From NCBI GenBank assembly GCA_964493015.1, contig CAZBLU010000017.1, forward strand, positions 1 to 31,873: a stretch of 31,873 nucleotides of DNA. Direction: 5' to 3'. The notes beneath the pieces are model-generated. The model was not told where the DNA came from, ran no database searches, and saw only the letters and a program-made list of their open reading frames with translations. Both the position numbers and the translations under genes were made by a program. The stretch comes from Caldimicrobium sp964493015. GTDB lineage: Bacteria; Desulfobacterota; Thermodesulfobacteria; Thermodesulfobacteriales; Thermodesulfobacteriaceae. Below, in pieces: positions 23,978 to 31,873 of the stretch. The number at the start of each line of letters is the position of its first letter. Position 1 is the first letter of the stretch.

Positions 23978-24923
23978 ATTTGGCAGAAGAGTAGAATATT
24001 TGAGAATCTCTATCACTGACAGGTGTAATTTCCGTTGTATTTACTGCGCAAGACAGGGCCCCTTTACCTGGATACCTCATGAAGAGATTTTAACCTATGA
24101 AGAGATTGTTACCATAGTAAGGACTGCCGTAGAGCTTGGGGTATTTAGGGTAAGGATAACAGGCGGAGAACCCTTGCTAAGAAAGGGAGTTGAAGATCTG
24201 ATACGAGAACTTTCCACTATTGATGGACTAAGGGACTTAAGTCTTACCACAAATGGCTACTTTCTTTGGGAAAAGGCAGAGGCTTTAAAAGAAGCAGGTC
24301 TTAAACGGCTTAATGTTAGTTTAGATACCCTTAATCCTCAAAAGTTTTCTCAGATTACAGGGGGCTTTAGTTTAGATAAGGTTTGGCAAGGGCTCTTTAA
24401 GGCTATGGAACTCAATTTTTCTCCCTTGAAGATTAATGTGGTCATCATTAGAGGGTTAAACGATGAGGAGATCCTTGATCTGGCTAAATTAACTCTCAAA
24501 TACCCCTGGGAGATAAGATTTATAGAGTTTATGCCTGTGGGGAATAAGGAGCTTTGGGATGAAAGTCATGTGGTCACTATTGAGGAGATTAGAGCCCTTT
24601 TAGAGGCCTATTCTCCTTTGTTCCCTGCTTCCTCTGAAGGTGGAGGCCCAGCACGCATTTTTCAATGGAAAGAGGCGGTAGGTAAGATCGGTTTTATCTC
24701 ACCCATAAGTGAACACTTTTGTGGTAGATGCAATCGTTTTAGAATAACTGCCGATGGCAAACTAAGAACTTGCCTCTTTAGCGACCAGGAAATAGATCTT
24801 AAGGATTATCTTAGAGGTGGGAAGGGCTCTTTAAAAGAGGCCTTTGCCCTTGCTTTAAAGCTTAAACCAGAAAAAAGGGAACTTCATTCTACTTCTCGCC
24901 AGATGAGAGCTATAGGAGGATAA
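23964..24923 (+). CDS. moaA: GTP 3',8-cyclase MoaA
   Basis: A 319-aa radical SAM enzyme, first step of molybdenum cofactor synthesis. The N-terminal cluster motif is CNFRCIYC; ITGGEPLLRKG is the SAM-binding motif. The second 4Fe-4S cluster is in CGRCNRFRITADGKLRTC, and the protein ends in the required GG (RAIGG). No other moa gene lies in the window. Neighbour overlap with DUF4416 suggests co-translation. Confidence 0.95.
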   Translation: MLIDRFGRRVEYLRISITDRCNFRCIYCARQGPFTWIPHEEILTYEEIVTIVRTAVELGVFRVRITGGEPLLRKGVEDLIRELSTIDGLRDLSLTTNGYFLWEKAEALKEAGLKRLNVSLDTLNPQKFSQITGGFSLDKVWQGLFKAMELNFSPLKINVVIIRGLNDEEILDLAKLTLKYPWEIRFIEFMPVGNKELWDESHVVTIEEIRALLEAYSPLFPASSEGGGPARIFQWKEAVGKIGFISPISEHFCGRCNRFRITADGKLRTCLFSDQEIDLKDYLRGGKGSLKEAFALALKLKPEKRELHSTSRQMRAIGG

Positions 24924-24927
24924 GCTA

Positions 24928-25773
24928 ATGGAAGAAAAGGAGACTTTTATAGCCTTTGGTTTACTCAAGCCTAACAGGCCTGATATCCTTCTCAAACTGT
25001 CTAAACCCGTAAGTAGAGGAAGCTACGTATTTGTAGAGCTACCAGAGGGGAGAAAGGAGGTTTACCAGATCAAGGACTATTGTTTTCGGCTACCTTATGA
25101 GCCAAAGGAAATGCCTGTAGTTCTGCGCAAGGCTAATCCTAAAGAAATTGATGCCTATAAGAAAAAACTGGAGCTGGAAAATAAGGCCAAAGAACTCTGT
25201 AAGAAATTTGCCCAAGAGTTAAACTTGGAGATGAAGCTTGTGGATGTGGAGTGTTATTTTGATAGAAGCAAGATAATCTTTTACTATACCGCTGAGGGAA
25301 GGATTGATTTTAGGGAGCTTGTTAAGCAACTGGCAAGGGCCCTGCGTATGCGGATAGAGATGAGGCAAATTGGGGTTCGCAATGAAACAGCCCTGCTTGG
25401 AGGTATAGGCATCTGTGGTAAAGAATTCTGCTGTGCCCAGTTTTTAAAGACTTTCGAGGCCCTATCCATTAAAATGGCTAAAGACCAGGGGCTTATTTTA
25501 GACCCCAACAAGATCTCTGGGCCCTGCGGGCGACTCCTTTGCTGCTTAGCCTATGAAGAAAAAAACTATGCGGAATTTTTGAGTGATCTTCCTAAGGTGG
25601 GAAGTAAACTCTCCATAGGAGATAATACCTTTCGGGTGGTAAAATATAACTTCTTTCAAAAAAGTGTAACTTTAGAGGCTTCCTCTGGTGAAATTTTTAC
25701 CATCCCTGTTAGTGAGCTCAAAAACTACATAATTTCGGAAGAGGAACCTATAGAAGAGGGAGGAGAACCTTGA
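24928..25773 (+). CDS. ricT: PSP1-domain protein RicT
   Basis: A 281-aa PSP1/RicT family protein, by family linked to RNA processing and Fe-S binding in Bacillus (as part of the Y-complex). The cysteine-rich core GGIGICGKEFCCAQF and GPCGRLLCCLAYEE is present, with KMAKDQGLILDPNKIS between. It is directly upstream of and overlaps metG by 4 bp, an arrangement seen in other bacteria. A SAM or iron-sulphur role is not shown here. Confidence 0.9.
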   Translation: MEEKETFIAFGLLKPNRPDILLKLSKPVSRGSYVFVELPEGRKEVYQIKDYCFRLPYEPKEMPVVLRKANPKEIDAYKKKLELENKAKELCKKFAQELNLEMKLVDVECYFDRSKIIFYYTAEGRIDFRELVKQLARALRMRIEMRQIGVRNETALLGGIGICGKEFCCAQFLKTFEALSIKMAKDQGLILDPNKISGPCGRLLCCLAYEEKNYAEFLSDLPKVGSKLSIGDNTFRVVKYNFFQKSVTLEASSGEIFTIPVSELKNYIISEEEPIEEGGEP

Positions 25774-27674
25774 AAAAGGGTGATAAAATTATTTATTTCA
25801 CAACCCCTATCTATTATGTAAATAGCTATCCCCATCTTGGGCATGCCTATACTACCATTATCGTAGATGGCCTGTGCAGGTTTTATCGCCTTAAAAACTA
25901 TGAAGTCTTTTTCTTAACTGGCACAGATGAACATGGAGATAAAATAGTGAAGGCAGCCTCAGAACGGGGAAAAGGTCCCCAAGCTTTTGTGGATGAAGTA
26001 GCTAAAGCCTTTAAAGAGGCCTGGGATTACCTTGGTTTAACCTACAATCGCTTTATTCGCACCACCTCCTCAGAGCACAAAAAAACTGTGCAATATGTCC
26101 TTCAGACCCTCTATGATAAGGGTGAGTTTTATTTAGATGAATATGAAGGTAATTATTGCTTTGGATGTGAGCGTTTTTTGACCTCAAAGGAGCTTGATGA
26201 AAGAGGCTTTTGTAGGGATCATCAAAGGCCGCCTGTATATCTTAAGGAGAAAAACTATTTTTTTAACTTAGAGAAATACAGAGGATGGCTAAAGGACTAC
26301 CTATCAAAGGAAGACCTTATCTATCCAAGCTTTTACAAAGAAGAGGTCTTAAATCTTTTAGAGGAGCCCCTGCCGCCTTTATGTATCTCCAGACCCAAGA
26401 GTAGGCTTTCCTGGGGGATAGAGCTTCCCTTTGATCCTGAGTATGTGACCTATGTCTGGTTTGATGCCTTAATCAATTACCTCTCAGGAATTGGCTATCC
26501 AGAAGATCCCCGATGGCAAGTTTACTGGGAGAGAGCTCACCATGTCATAGCTAAGGATATCCTTAAGCCCCATGCTATTTATTGGCCTATTATGCTTAAA
26601 GCCTTAGGCCTTCCCCTCTATAAGAAACTCTATGTCCACGGCTACTGGCTTATGCAAAAACTCAAGATGTCTAAGTCCTTAGGAAATGTGGTTGATCCCA
26701 TAGAGGTCTCTCAGAGATATGGTAAGGATGCCCTAAGATACTTTCTTTTTAGAGAAATGGCCTTTGGGTATGATGCGGATTTTGACTATGCTCAATTTAT
26801 TACTCGCTACAATGCTGACCTGGCTAATGATTTTGGTAATTTAGTGTTCAGAACGCTTAATCTTGTAGAAAAATATTTTCAGGGGAGGGTCCCAGCCTAT
26901 GGGCCCTTGACCTCAGAGGATTTAAACTACCGCAAAGTAGTAGAAGAGACCCTGGAGAAGTATCTGAAATTGTTTGAGGCATGGCAGTTCCATTTAGCTT
27001 TGGAAGAGCTTTGGCAGGCTATTCGCTTTAGCAATGTCTATATAGATAGAATGGCTCCCTGGAAGGAAGCTAAAGAGGGAAGACTTGAACGGGCAGGCAC
27101 TATCTTGAGGAACCTCCTATCAGCCCTTAAAAGCTTTGCCCTTGCTTTATGGCCAGTTATGCCCGATACCTCTCAAAAGCTACTGAGCTCGCTCTCCTTA
27201 GAAATCAACACTCTAAGTTTTGAAGAGGCCTTAAATTGGGAGTTTCCACCAGAGGGAAGTCTAATTTATAAAGGGGCACCACTATTTCCGAGAATAGAAT
27301 TGCCTAAGGAAACAACCACTTCGGAGGAGACAAAAATGGCTGAAGAGAGAAAAGAGGTTTACTCCATTGAGGAATTTCGCAAATGGGACTTTCGCATAGG
27401 TAAGATTATCCATGCAGAAAGGATTGAGGGCACAGACAAACTTTTAAAACTTGAGGTCCTCTGTCCTGAAAAGAGACAGATTGTCTCTGGCATTGCCCAG
27501 TATTATAAACCAGAGGAATTGATTAATAGGGAAGTTATGTTAGTTCTTAATCTCAAGCCCACAAAGATTAGGGGTGTCCTTTCAGAAGGCATGCTTCTTG
27601 CCGCCCACGACGAAAGGGGATTAACCTTGATTGTGCCTGAAAGAGAGGTTACCCCTGGAGCCAAGGTTTCTTAA
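25770..27674 (+). CDS. metG: Methionyl-tRNA synthetase
   Basis: A 634-aa class I synthetase that charges tRNA-Met. HIGH-type motif PHLGHAYTTI near residue 20, KMSKS in KLKMSKSLGNVVDP at about 290, and a zinc-type insertion with CFGCERF...FCRDH (last Cys replaced by His). The C-terminal tRNA-binding domain (about 530-634) is fused (EFRKWDFRIGKIIHAERIEG). TTG start at 25770 with GGAGG 6 bp upstream, overlapping the ricT stop. Confidence 0.96.
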   Translation: MKKGDKIIYFTTPIYYVNSYPHLGHAYTTIIVDGLCRFYRLKNYEVFFLTGTDEHGDKIVKAASERGKGPQAFVDEVAKAFKEAWDYLGLTYNRFIRTTSSEHKKTVQYVLQTLYDKGEFYLDEYEGNYCFGCERFLTSKELDERGFCRDHQRPPVYLKEKNYFFNLEKYRGWLKDYLSKEDLIYPSFYKEEVLNLLEEPLPPLCISRPKSRLSWGIELPFDPEYVTYVWFDALINYLSGIGYPEDPRWQVYWERAHHVIAKDILKPHAIYWPIMLKALGLPLYKKLYVHGYWLMQKLKMSKSLGNVVDPIEVSQRYGKDALRYFLFREMAFGYDADFDYAQFITRYNADLANDFGNLVFRTLNLVEKYFQGRVPAYGPLTSEDLNYRKVVEETLEKYLKLFEAWQFHLALEELWQAIRFSNVYIDRMAPWKEAKEGRLERAGTILRNLLSALKSFALALWPVMPDTSQKLLSSLSLEINTLSFEEALNWEFPPEGSLIYKGAPLFPRIELPKETTTSEETKMAEERKEVYSIEEFRKWDFRIGKIIHAERIEGTDKLLKLEVLCPEKRQIVSGIAQYYKPEELINREVMLVLNLKPTKIRGVLSEGMLLAAHDERGLTLIVPEREVTPGAKVS

Positions 27675-27694
27675 CTTAATACAGAGGTTTGAAC

Positions 27695-28315
27695 ATGAAA
27701 TTAGACCCTTTTAGAGGTGGTAAATTTAATCCCTTTGAGATACCTTTTGAGGAGCTCTTAGAGATCTGTAAAGAGAGGCATGGGCATCTCTGTGCAGGGC
27801 AAGTTTTAGGAGCAAGGCTTTCTCTTCTTGGGCTGGAACTTATTGGTATAAGGGATCCTCAGGGGGCAGACCGCAAAAAGTTTCTCGTCTATGTGGAGAT
27901 AGATAGATGTGCCACAGATGCTATTCAGACAGTTACAGGAGCAAGCCTTGGCAAGAGAACTATGAAATACTTGGATTACGGTATTATGGCAGCAACCTTT
28001 CTCAACTTGGAAACAGGTAAGGCCTTCAGGGTTTTGGCCTTAGAATCTGCTAAAGAAAGGGCTAAGCAATACTATCCTGAAATAGAGTCCCCTGCTTTAA
28101 GAGAACTTATGGCCTATAAGATTATGCCTCTTGAAGAGCTCTTTGAAGTTAAGGAAGTTAAAGTGAAACTTAATGAAACGGATCTCCCAGGTAAACCAAG
28201 GGAAAAGGTTGTTTGTGAGCGCTGCGGTATTGTGGTTCGTGATGGAAGGCATGTAGAGATAGAAGGTAGAAGACTTTGTAAAATCTGTGCTGGATTTTCC
28301 TATTTCACTTATTAG
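27695..28315 (+). CDS. FmdE-family protein with C-terminal zinc ribbon
   Basis: A 206-aa protein of the FmdE family (named for formylmethanofuran dehydrogenase operons): CKERHGHLCAGQVLGARLS and DRCATDAIQTVTGASLGK are the family motifs. A zinc-finger tail CERCGIVV...CKICAGF follows. In bacteria members are associated with molybdenum/tungsten enzymes; its partner here is unknown. ATG at 27695 has AGAGGT 6 bp upstream; a TTG two codons earlier is the alternative. It ends convergent with the HIT gene (4-bp overlap). Confidence 0.88.
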   Translation: MKLDPFRGGKFNPFEIPFEELLEICKERHGHLCAGQVLGARLSLLGLELIGIRDPQGADRKKFLVYVEIDRCATDAIQTVTGASLGKRTMKYLDYGIMAATFLNLETGKAFRVLALESAKERAKQYYPEIESPALRELMAYKIMPLEELFEVKEVKVKLNETDLPGKPREKVVCERCGIVVRDGRHVEIEGRRLCKICAGFSYFTY

Positions 28316-28653
28316 CCTGGAGGCCAATCCATGGGACGCCCGGCAAGGACATGAAAATGAACATGAAAAACAGTCTGCCCTGCCTCTTCCTTACAATTTA
28401 CCACCACTCGAAAGCCCCGTTCAGCAAAACCTAAATCTTGAGCAATCTTGTTAATAGTCATATAAATGTGACCTATGAGCTCTTTATCTTCCTCACTTAT
28501 CTCCAAGAGAGTAGAAAGGTGCTTTTTGGGAATAACCAAGATATGATAGGGGGCCTGTGGATTAATATCATGAAAGGCAAGGACCCTGTCATCTTCATAA
28601 ACAACTTTAGCAGGGATTTCTTTGTTGACTATCCTACAAAAAATACAGCTCAT
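28312..28653 (-). CDS. HIT-family hydrolase (HinT-like)
   Basis: A 113-aa histidine-triad protein: H97-V-H99-F-H101-V in HVHFHVLAG, N-terminal CIFCRIVNKEIPA and HDINPQAPYHILVIPKKH. HinT-type members hydrolyse AMP conjugates such as aminoacyl-adenylates. Strong ribosome site (AAGGAGG). It follows the 63-aa gene at 28884-28693 by 39 bp, so both are likely in one transcript. Confidence 0.95.
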   Translation of the reverse strand: MSCIFCRIVNKEIPAKVVYEDDRVLAFHDINPQAPYHILVIPKKHLSTLLEISEEDKELIGHIYMTINKIAQDLGFAERGFRVVVNCKEEAGQTVFHVHFHVLAGRPMDWPPG

Positions 28654-28692
28654 CTGGAACCTCCTTCATATTCAAAATTATTTATTTAAAAT

Positions 28693-28884
28693 TTAAACAA
28701 AGGGTTTTAAAATGGCAACTGCCTCTTTGAGTTTTTGAGAGGCAGACCGAATGGCCTCTGCGAGAGCTTCTCCCCCCTCTTCTTTTTGTGCCTTTTCAGC
28801 AAGCTCTGCAAACTCTTGGGCATGCTCCTCAGTATGTTCTATGAAGTGTTGAAGCAGGTGTTTAATCTTTTCTAATTCAGTCAT
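28693..28884 (-). CDS. Small helical His/Glu-rich protein
   Basis: A 63-aa helical protein (LLQHFIEHTEEHAQEFAELA, then AEAIRSASQKLKEAV) with four His in the first 21 residues. It resembles short proteins annotated DUF8180, of unknown function; that link is from memory and weak. GGAGG lies 6 bp before the ATG, and a promoter lies upstream at 28946-28973. The gene is probably real. Confidence 0.75.
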   Translation of the reverse strand: MTELEKIKHLLQHFIEHTEEHAQEFAELAEKAQKEEGGEALAEAIRSASQKLKEAVAILKPFV

Positions 28885-29254
28885 TTAATGCCTCCAAAAT
28901 TTTCTTCTACTATTTTCTCTACGCTTTTACTTTCTTTTTTTAGTTATTTTAGTAATTTCTTTTCATTCGTCAACCTTTAAATAGAGAATGTTCTTCACTT
29001 ATTTGATTTCTTCGATTTTACACGAAAAGAGAGAGAAATAAAATTGGAAATTCCACCGTATAATTTTATGAAGTTTTTTGAAATACCATTAGGGTAGGGA
29101 TATAGGAAAAATAAACCAGTAAAGAGGGAAATTTTTTCCTAAGTGAGGGCTTAAGAAACCTCCTATTCTCTGATCAAAAGCTCTGAACGAATAGGCATGA
29201 CTTTTGAATTTAATATATTGAAAATAGGAGAAAAACTTAAAGCGGGAGGAAAAA
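28885..29254. other. Intergenic region before the flagellar operon
   Basis: A 370-bp AT-rich stretch between divergent genes. It holds the minus-strand promoter at 28946-28973. I see no plus-strand sigma-28 or sigma-54 site that I trust for fliK. TATAAT occurs at 29060-29065 but lacks a good -35. No gene or RNA is recognised. Confidence 0.55.
28946..28973 (-). promoter_or_regulatory. Promoter of the 63-aa and HIT genes
   Basis: Minus strand: TTGACG (28973-28968), a 16-bp spacer and TAAAAT (28951-28946), about 60 bp before the 63-aa start. Good sigma-70 match. Confidence 0.6.
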
Positions 29255-30820
29255 ATGGATGGCCCTATAGGTTTGAAAACATTAGATAAAGCCTATGGTT
29301 TATTAGAACTTTTTGGAGGCTCAAGAGAGGTTCTTAATGGGGATTTGCCTTTTAAAGAAGTATTCCTGCTAATTTTAGCCAATTTAAACTCTCAAGCAGA
29401 TAGTGCTAAGGTGCCCCTCTTACCCTCTGAGTTTTCCCCTCTTGATGGGGAAGAAAATCTAAAGACAAAGCTTGGTGTGATGTTTGGGGAATCTGAGCCC
29501 AGTTTGATATTTAGGGAAATAGAGAAAATGAACACTTGGGAGAAGATATCTGAACAGATTTTTCCATCTGAGGATCGAAGGGAAAGCCTAAAAGAAGATC
29601 TCGATGCCTATAGAGCTATTGCCTTAGCTTATTTTCACTTTTTACAAGAGAGACTGGGAATTGAGGACTATCAGTCAATGAGAGCAAATCCTATCACACC
29701 CGGGGAAGTTAACTTTTCCTCTTCTCAAGAGAGAATTAATAGTCTTTTAGAGATATTAAGAAGAGAGCTCCTGCAAAGACTGAGTGAAGACAAAGAAAGT
29801 GATTTTTCCACCGCATTAGGAGTAACCAATGAAGAGAAGGATATCTCCTATACTGGTCTATTAAGTCTAAGCAATGAAGTTCCAGCCAAAGAGAGGAAAA
29901 GATGGTTAGATGATGTAAGTCCAGCTGGTGAAAGATTGGCTTTCGAAAAACCTTCGATTTTAGGAGATGAAAGTAAGAAAAAAGATAGCACCTTGAGTGG
30001 TGATGAGGCACTTAGGATTAAGGGCTTAGAGGTTGAGAGCTTAAATCCTAAGAATATTTCAAAAAGGGGAGCTACTTCCCAGGAAGAAATGTCTAATTTA
30101 GAGAATCTCTTAATGAAGTTAGAGAGGGAATTTGAAAATTTGCTTCACAATTCCTCTCTTAAGGATTCACAAATAAGTAGGCATATAGAGGGAAGGGACG
30201 CTACGCTAAATGAGGTGGCGGGCCGAGAGATAATTAAGGAGTTTGAGAAATTGCCCTTAGAGCTAAAGGAAGCATTTAAAAAGGAGCTTAAGGCCCTGAG
30301 GAGGGAAATAGAGGGAACGCCTTTGGAGCAAGGTCTTATAGATCACGTAAAGGCCATGGGCCCAAGGATTAGAGAGGTTGCTCCAGAAGGCTTAGAAGAG
30401 CGCATTATTCATAGAGTTTCCCTGGATCACCTTTCAAACTTCATAAAAGATTTTTCTACAGAGCTATTCCCTACCGGGGAGAAAAGAGCTCGCATCCAAC
30501 TTGAGCCCCCTGAGCTTGGAAAGATGGAGCTTGAAGTCAAGGTCTTAGATAAGGAAGTTGAGATTAGGGCAAAAGTGGAAAAACCTGAAACCTTCGCTCA
30601 GCTTCAGCAAGATTTGGCCCAACTCAAGAGTCAACTTGAAGAACTTGGTCTGAGATTAAAAGAGTTTGAGCTTCTTTTTGGCTTTGCCGAAGGTAAGGGC
30701 TATGCTGAGTATAGAAGAAGTAGGGAAGAAAGAGGGGGCCATACCTCTGAGGAGAGCCCTCATTTGGGGGAGCAAGATCCTCAAATTTATCATACTGGGA
30801 GGCTTTATAAGATAGTTTAG
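29255..30820 (+). CDS. fliK: Flagellar hook-length control protein, FliK-like
   Basis: A 521-aa protein. The last ~120 residues carry the FliK Flg_hook domain: RIQLEPPELGKMELEVKVLD, then AQLKSQLEELGLRLKEFEL. The N-terminal ~350 residues are charged, low-conservation sequence, as usual for the ruler part that sets hook length while being exported. GGGAGG precedes the ATG. It leads an operon with flgD and flgE. Confidence 0.9.
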   Translation: MDGPIGLKTLDKAYGLLELFGGSREVLNGDLPFKEVFLLILANLNSQADSAKVPLLPSEFSPLDGEENLKTKLGVMFGESEPSLIFREIEKMNTWEKISEQIFPSEDRRESLKEDLDAYRAIALAYFHFLQERLGIEDYQSMRANPITPGEVNFSSSQERINSLLEILRRELLQRLSEDKESDFSTALGVTNEEKDISYTGLLSLSNEVPAKERKRWLDDVSPAGERLAFEKPSILGDESKKKDSTLSGDEALRIKGLEVESLNPKNISKRGATSQEEMSNLENLLMKLEREFENLLHNSSLKDSQISRHIEGRDATLNEVAGREIIKEFEKLPLELKEAFKKELKALRREIEGTPLEQGLIDHVKAMGPRIREVAPEGLEERIIHRVSLDHLSNFIKDFSTELFPTGEKRARIQLEPPELGKMELEVKVLDKEVEIRAKVEKPETFAQLQQDLAQLKSQLEELGLRLKEFELLFGFAEGKGYAEYRRSREERGGHTSEESPHLGEQDPQIYHTGRLYKIV

Positions 30821-30833
30821 GGAGGTCAGGGCC

Positions 30834-31496
30834 ATGGCAGTGATCAATAAAATTAATGAAAAAACAGGACAACCTGCAGATCTGAAAAGGATTCCTAAGA
30901 AAGTGCTTGATAGAGAGGCCTTTATGCAGCTTTTTATCAAGCAACTTCAATTCCAGGATCCCATGAAACCTGTAGAGAATCACGAGATGGCCCTGCAACT
31001 TGCTGCCTTTAATCAGGTTGACCAGCTCATGAACTTAAATGAGAAACTGGAAAGATTGGTAGACCTCTATAAGACTAATGAGTATACCCTCTTTGCCAAT
31101 TTAGTGGGTAAAGCGGTTAAAATTGAAGGGAATATTTTAAGGATAGAGGATGGTAAATTTCTTGGAGGGGAATTTGAGTTAACGGAACCAGCAAATCTGG
31201 TAACCATAACCATAAGAAATGAGATGGGACAGATAGTAAGGACCCTTCAGCTATATAACCTTCCCAAGGGACTGCACAAAATTGATTGGGACGGAAAGGA
31301 TCAGGGAGGGAATCCTTTACCTGATGGAAATTACAGGGTTTCCATAACTGTGGGCTCTGGAGATGAGGTAAAGAGTATACCTGTAAGGGTAATCTCTAAG
31401 GTAACTGGAGCAATTTTAGGTGATAAACCTCAATTAGTAATTAATGGAAGGGAACAAGTTTCTCTTGAGAGAATAAAGGAGATCTTGGGAGGGTAA
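30834..31496 (+). CDS. flgD: Flagellar hook-assembly scaffold protein FlgD
   Basis: A 220-aa protein that caps the growing hook. The N-terminal signature FMQLFIKQLQFQDPMKPVEN and the FlgD beta domain with FLIG-like repeats (LPKGLHKIDWDGKDQGGNPL, DGNYRVSI) are present. GGGAGG lies upstream. It stands 13 bp after fliK and 4 bp before flgE. Confidence 0.96.
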   Translation: MAVINKINEKTGQPADLKRIPKKVLDREAFMQLFIKQLQFQDPMKPVENHEMALQLAAFNQVDQLMNLNEKLERLVDLYKTNEYTLFANLVGKAVKIEGNILRIEDGKFLGGEFELTEPANLVTITIRNEMGQIVRTLQLYNLPKGLHKIDWDGKDQGGNPLPDGNYRVSITVGSGDEVKSIPVRVISKVTGAILGDKPQLVINGREQVSLERIKEILGG

Positions 31497-31500
31497 GGCT

Positions 31501-31873
31501 ATGGGGCTCTTTGGCACCATGTTTATAGGATACTCTGGACTTTACAGCGATTCTTTAGCCACAAAGGTTACGGCAGATAATATTACTAACCTTAACACAG
31601 TAGGCTTTAAGGGAAGCCGCACTGAATTTGCTGAAAGGTTAGTGAGATATAGTGAAGTTTTTGGGAAAGAGAGAGGATATGGGACTAATATAAAGGATAT
31701 TCGCACCCTCTTTACTCAAGGCGGAATTCAAACAACTGATATACCCACGGATCTTGCCATAGTGGGAAAGGGATTTTTTGTGGTTGATGACGGCAAGGGA
31801 AATAGGTTTTTCACCAGGGATGGGCAATTCTTTGTAAACGAGGTAGATGAGCATTATTTTAGCCTGCAGAATG
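31501..31873 (+). CDS. flgE: Flagellar hook protein FlgE (partial, cut by right edge)
   Basis: An open frame from ATG 31501 to the end of the window (124 codons seen). The start MGLFGTMFIGYSGLYSDSLA and ADNITNLNTVGFKGSRTEF match the N-terminal rod/hook signature, followed by TDLAIVGKGFFVV and FFTRDGQF. It fits FlgE rather than FlgG by its place after flgD. GGGAGG precedes the start. Confidence 0.93.
   Translation, partial: MGLFGTMFIGYSGLYSDSLATKVTADNITNLNTVGFKGSRTEFAERLVRYSEVFGKERGYGTNIKDIRTLFTQGGIQTTDIPTDLAIVGKGFFVVDDGKGNRFFTRDGQFFVNEVDEHYFSLQN

Noticed and set aside
29000..29254. Sigma-28 or sigma-54 promoter for the flagellar operon
   Set aside because: TAAAG and related pieces occur, but none has the right partner box at the right distance.

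Overview
The window looks like a chromosomal segment of a thermophilic, flagellated, AT-rich bacterium, most probably of the Thermodesulfobacteriaceae (Thermodesulfobacterium/Caldimicrobium type). This is inferred from gene content: a branched-chain polyamine synthase (BpsA/DUF43 family), RicT next to MetG, DUF4416, FmdE, and a TrmD fused to a second SPOUT-type RNA methyltransferase domain. No 16S or database search was possible.

Left half (1-15160, all minus strand): a type III-A CRISPR locus. The transcript starts near 15126 and runs leftward. It encodes a 148-aa MazF-like protein, an ECF-like sigma factor (CalpS), a MazF-like/anti-sigma protein (CalpT), a Lon-SAVED protease (CalpL) and a small three-TM membrane protein. 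The full Csm module follows (cas10/csm1, csm2, csm3, csm4, csm5), then cas6, a CARF-HEPN RNase (csx1), an unrecognised 234-aa protein, cas2, cas1 and a second cas2. A leader-like region (439-885) and a 35-bp repeat array (six repeats, running off the left edge) end the locus. The expected logic is that the Csm complex senses foreign RNA, Cas10 makes cyclic oligoadenylate, Csx1 cuts RNA, and CalpL cuts CalpT to free CalpS for transcriptional reprogramming. An assembly gap (100 N, 10920-11019) interrupts cas10.

Middle (15264-20146, plus strand): a lipoprotein gene divergent from the CRISPR operon, a short acidic membrane-anchored ORF, the ribosome-maturation cluster rpsP-khpA-rimM-trmD(fused), a DUF4405 membrane protein with a C-terminal internal repeat, and an initiator tRNA-Met.

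Right part (20191-31873): a plus-strand run of bpsA, efp, two small helical ORFs, a PAS-GGDEF diguanylate cyclase, a Trm112-like protein, DUF4416, moaA, ricT, metG and an FmdE-type protein. Two minus-strand genes follow (a HIT hydrolase and a 63-aa protein). The window ends in a flagellar hook operon (fliK-like, flgD, and flgE cut by the right edge).

The most interesting system is the cyclic-nucleotide-activated protease/sigma-factor module (CalpL-CalpT-CalpS). Here it has an extra, apparently leaderless MazF-like gene in front and a membrane protein behind, all in one operon with csm genes and a second effector (Csx1).
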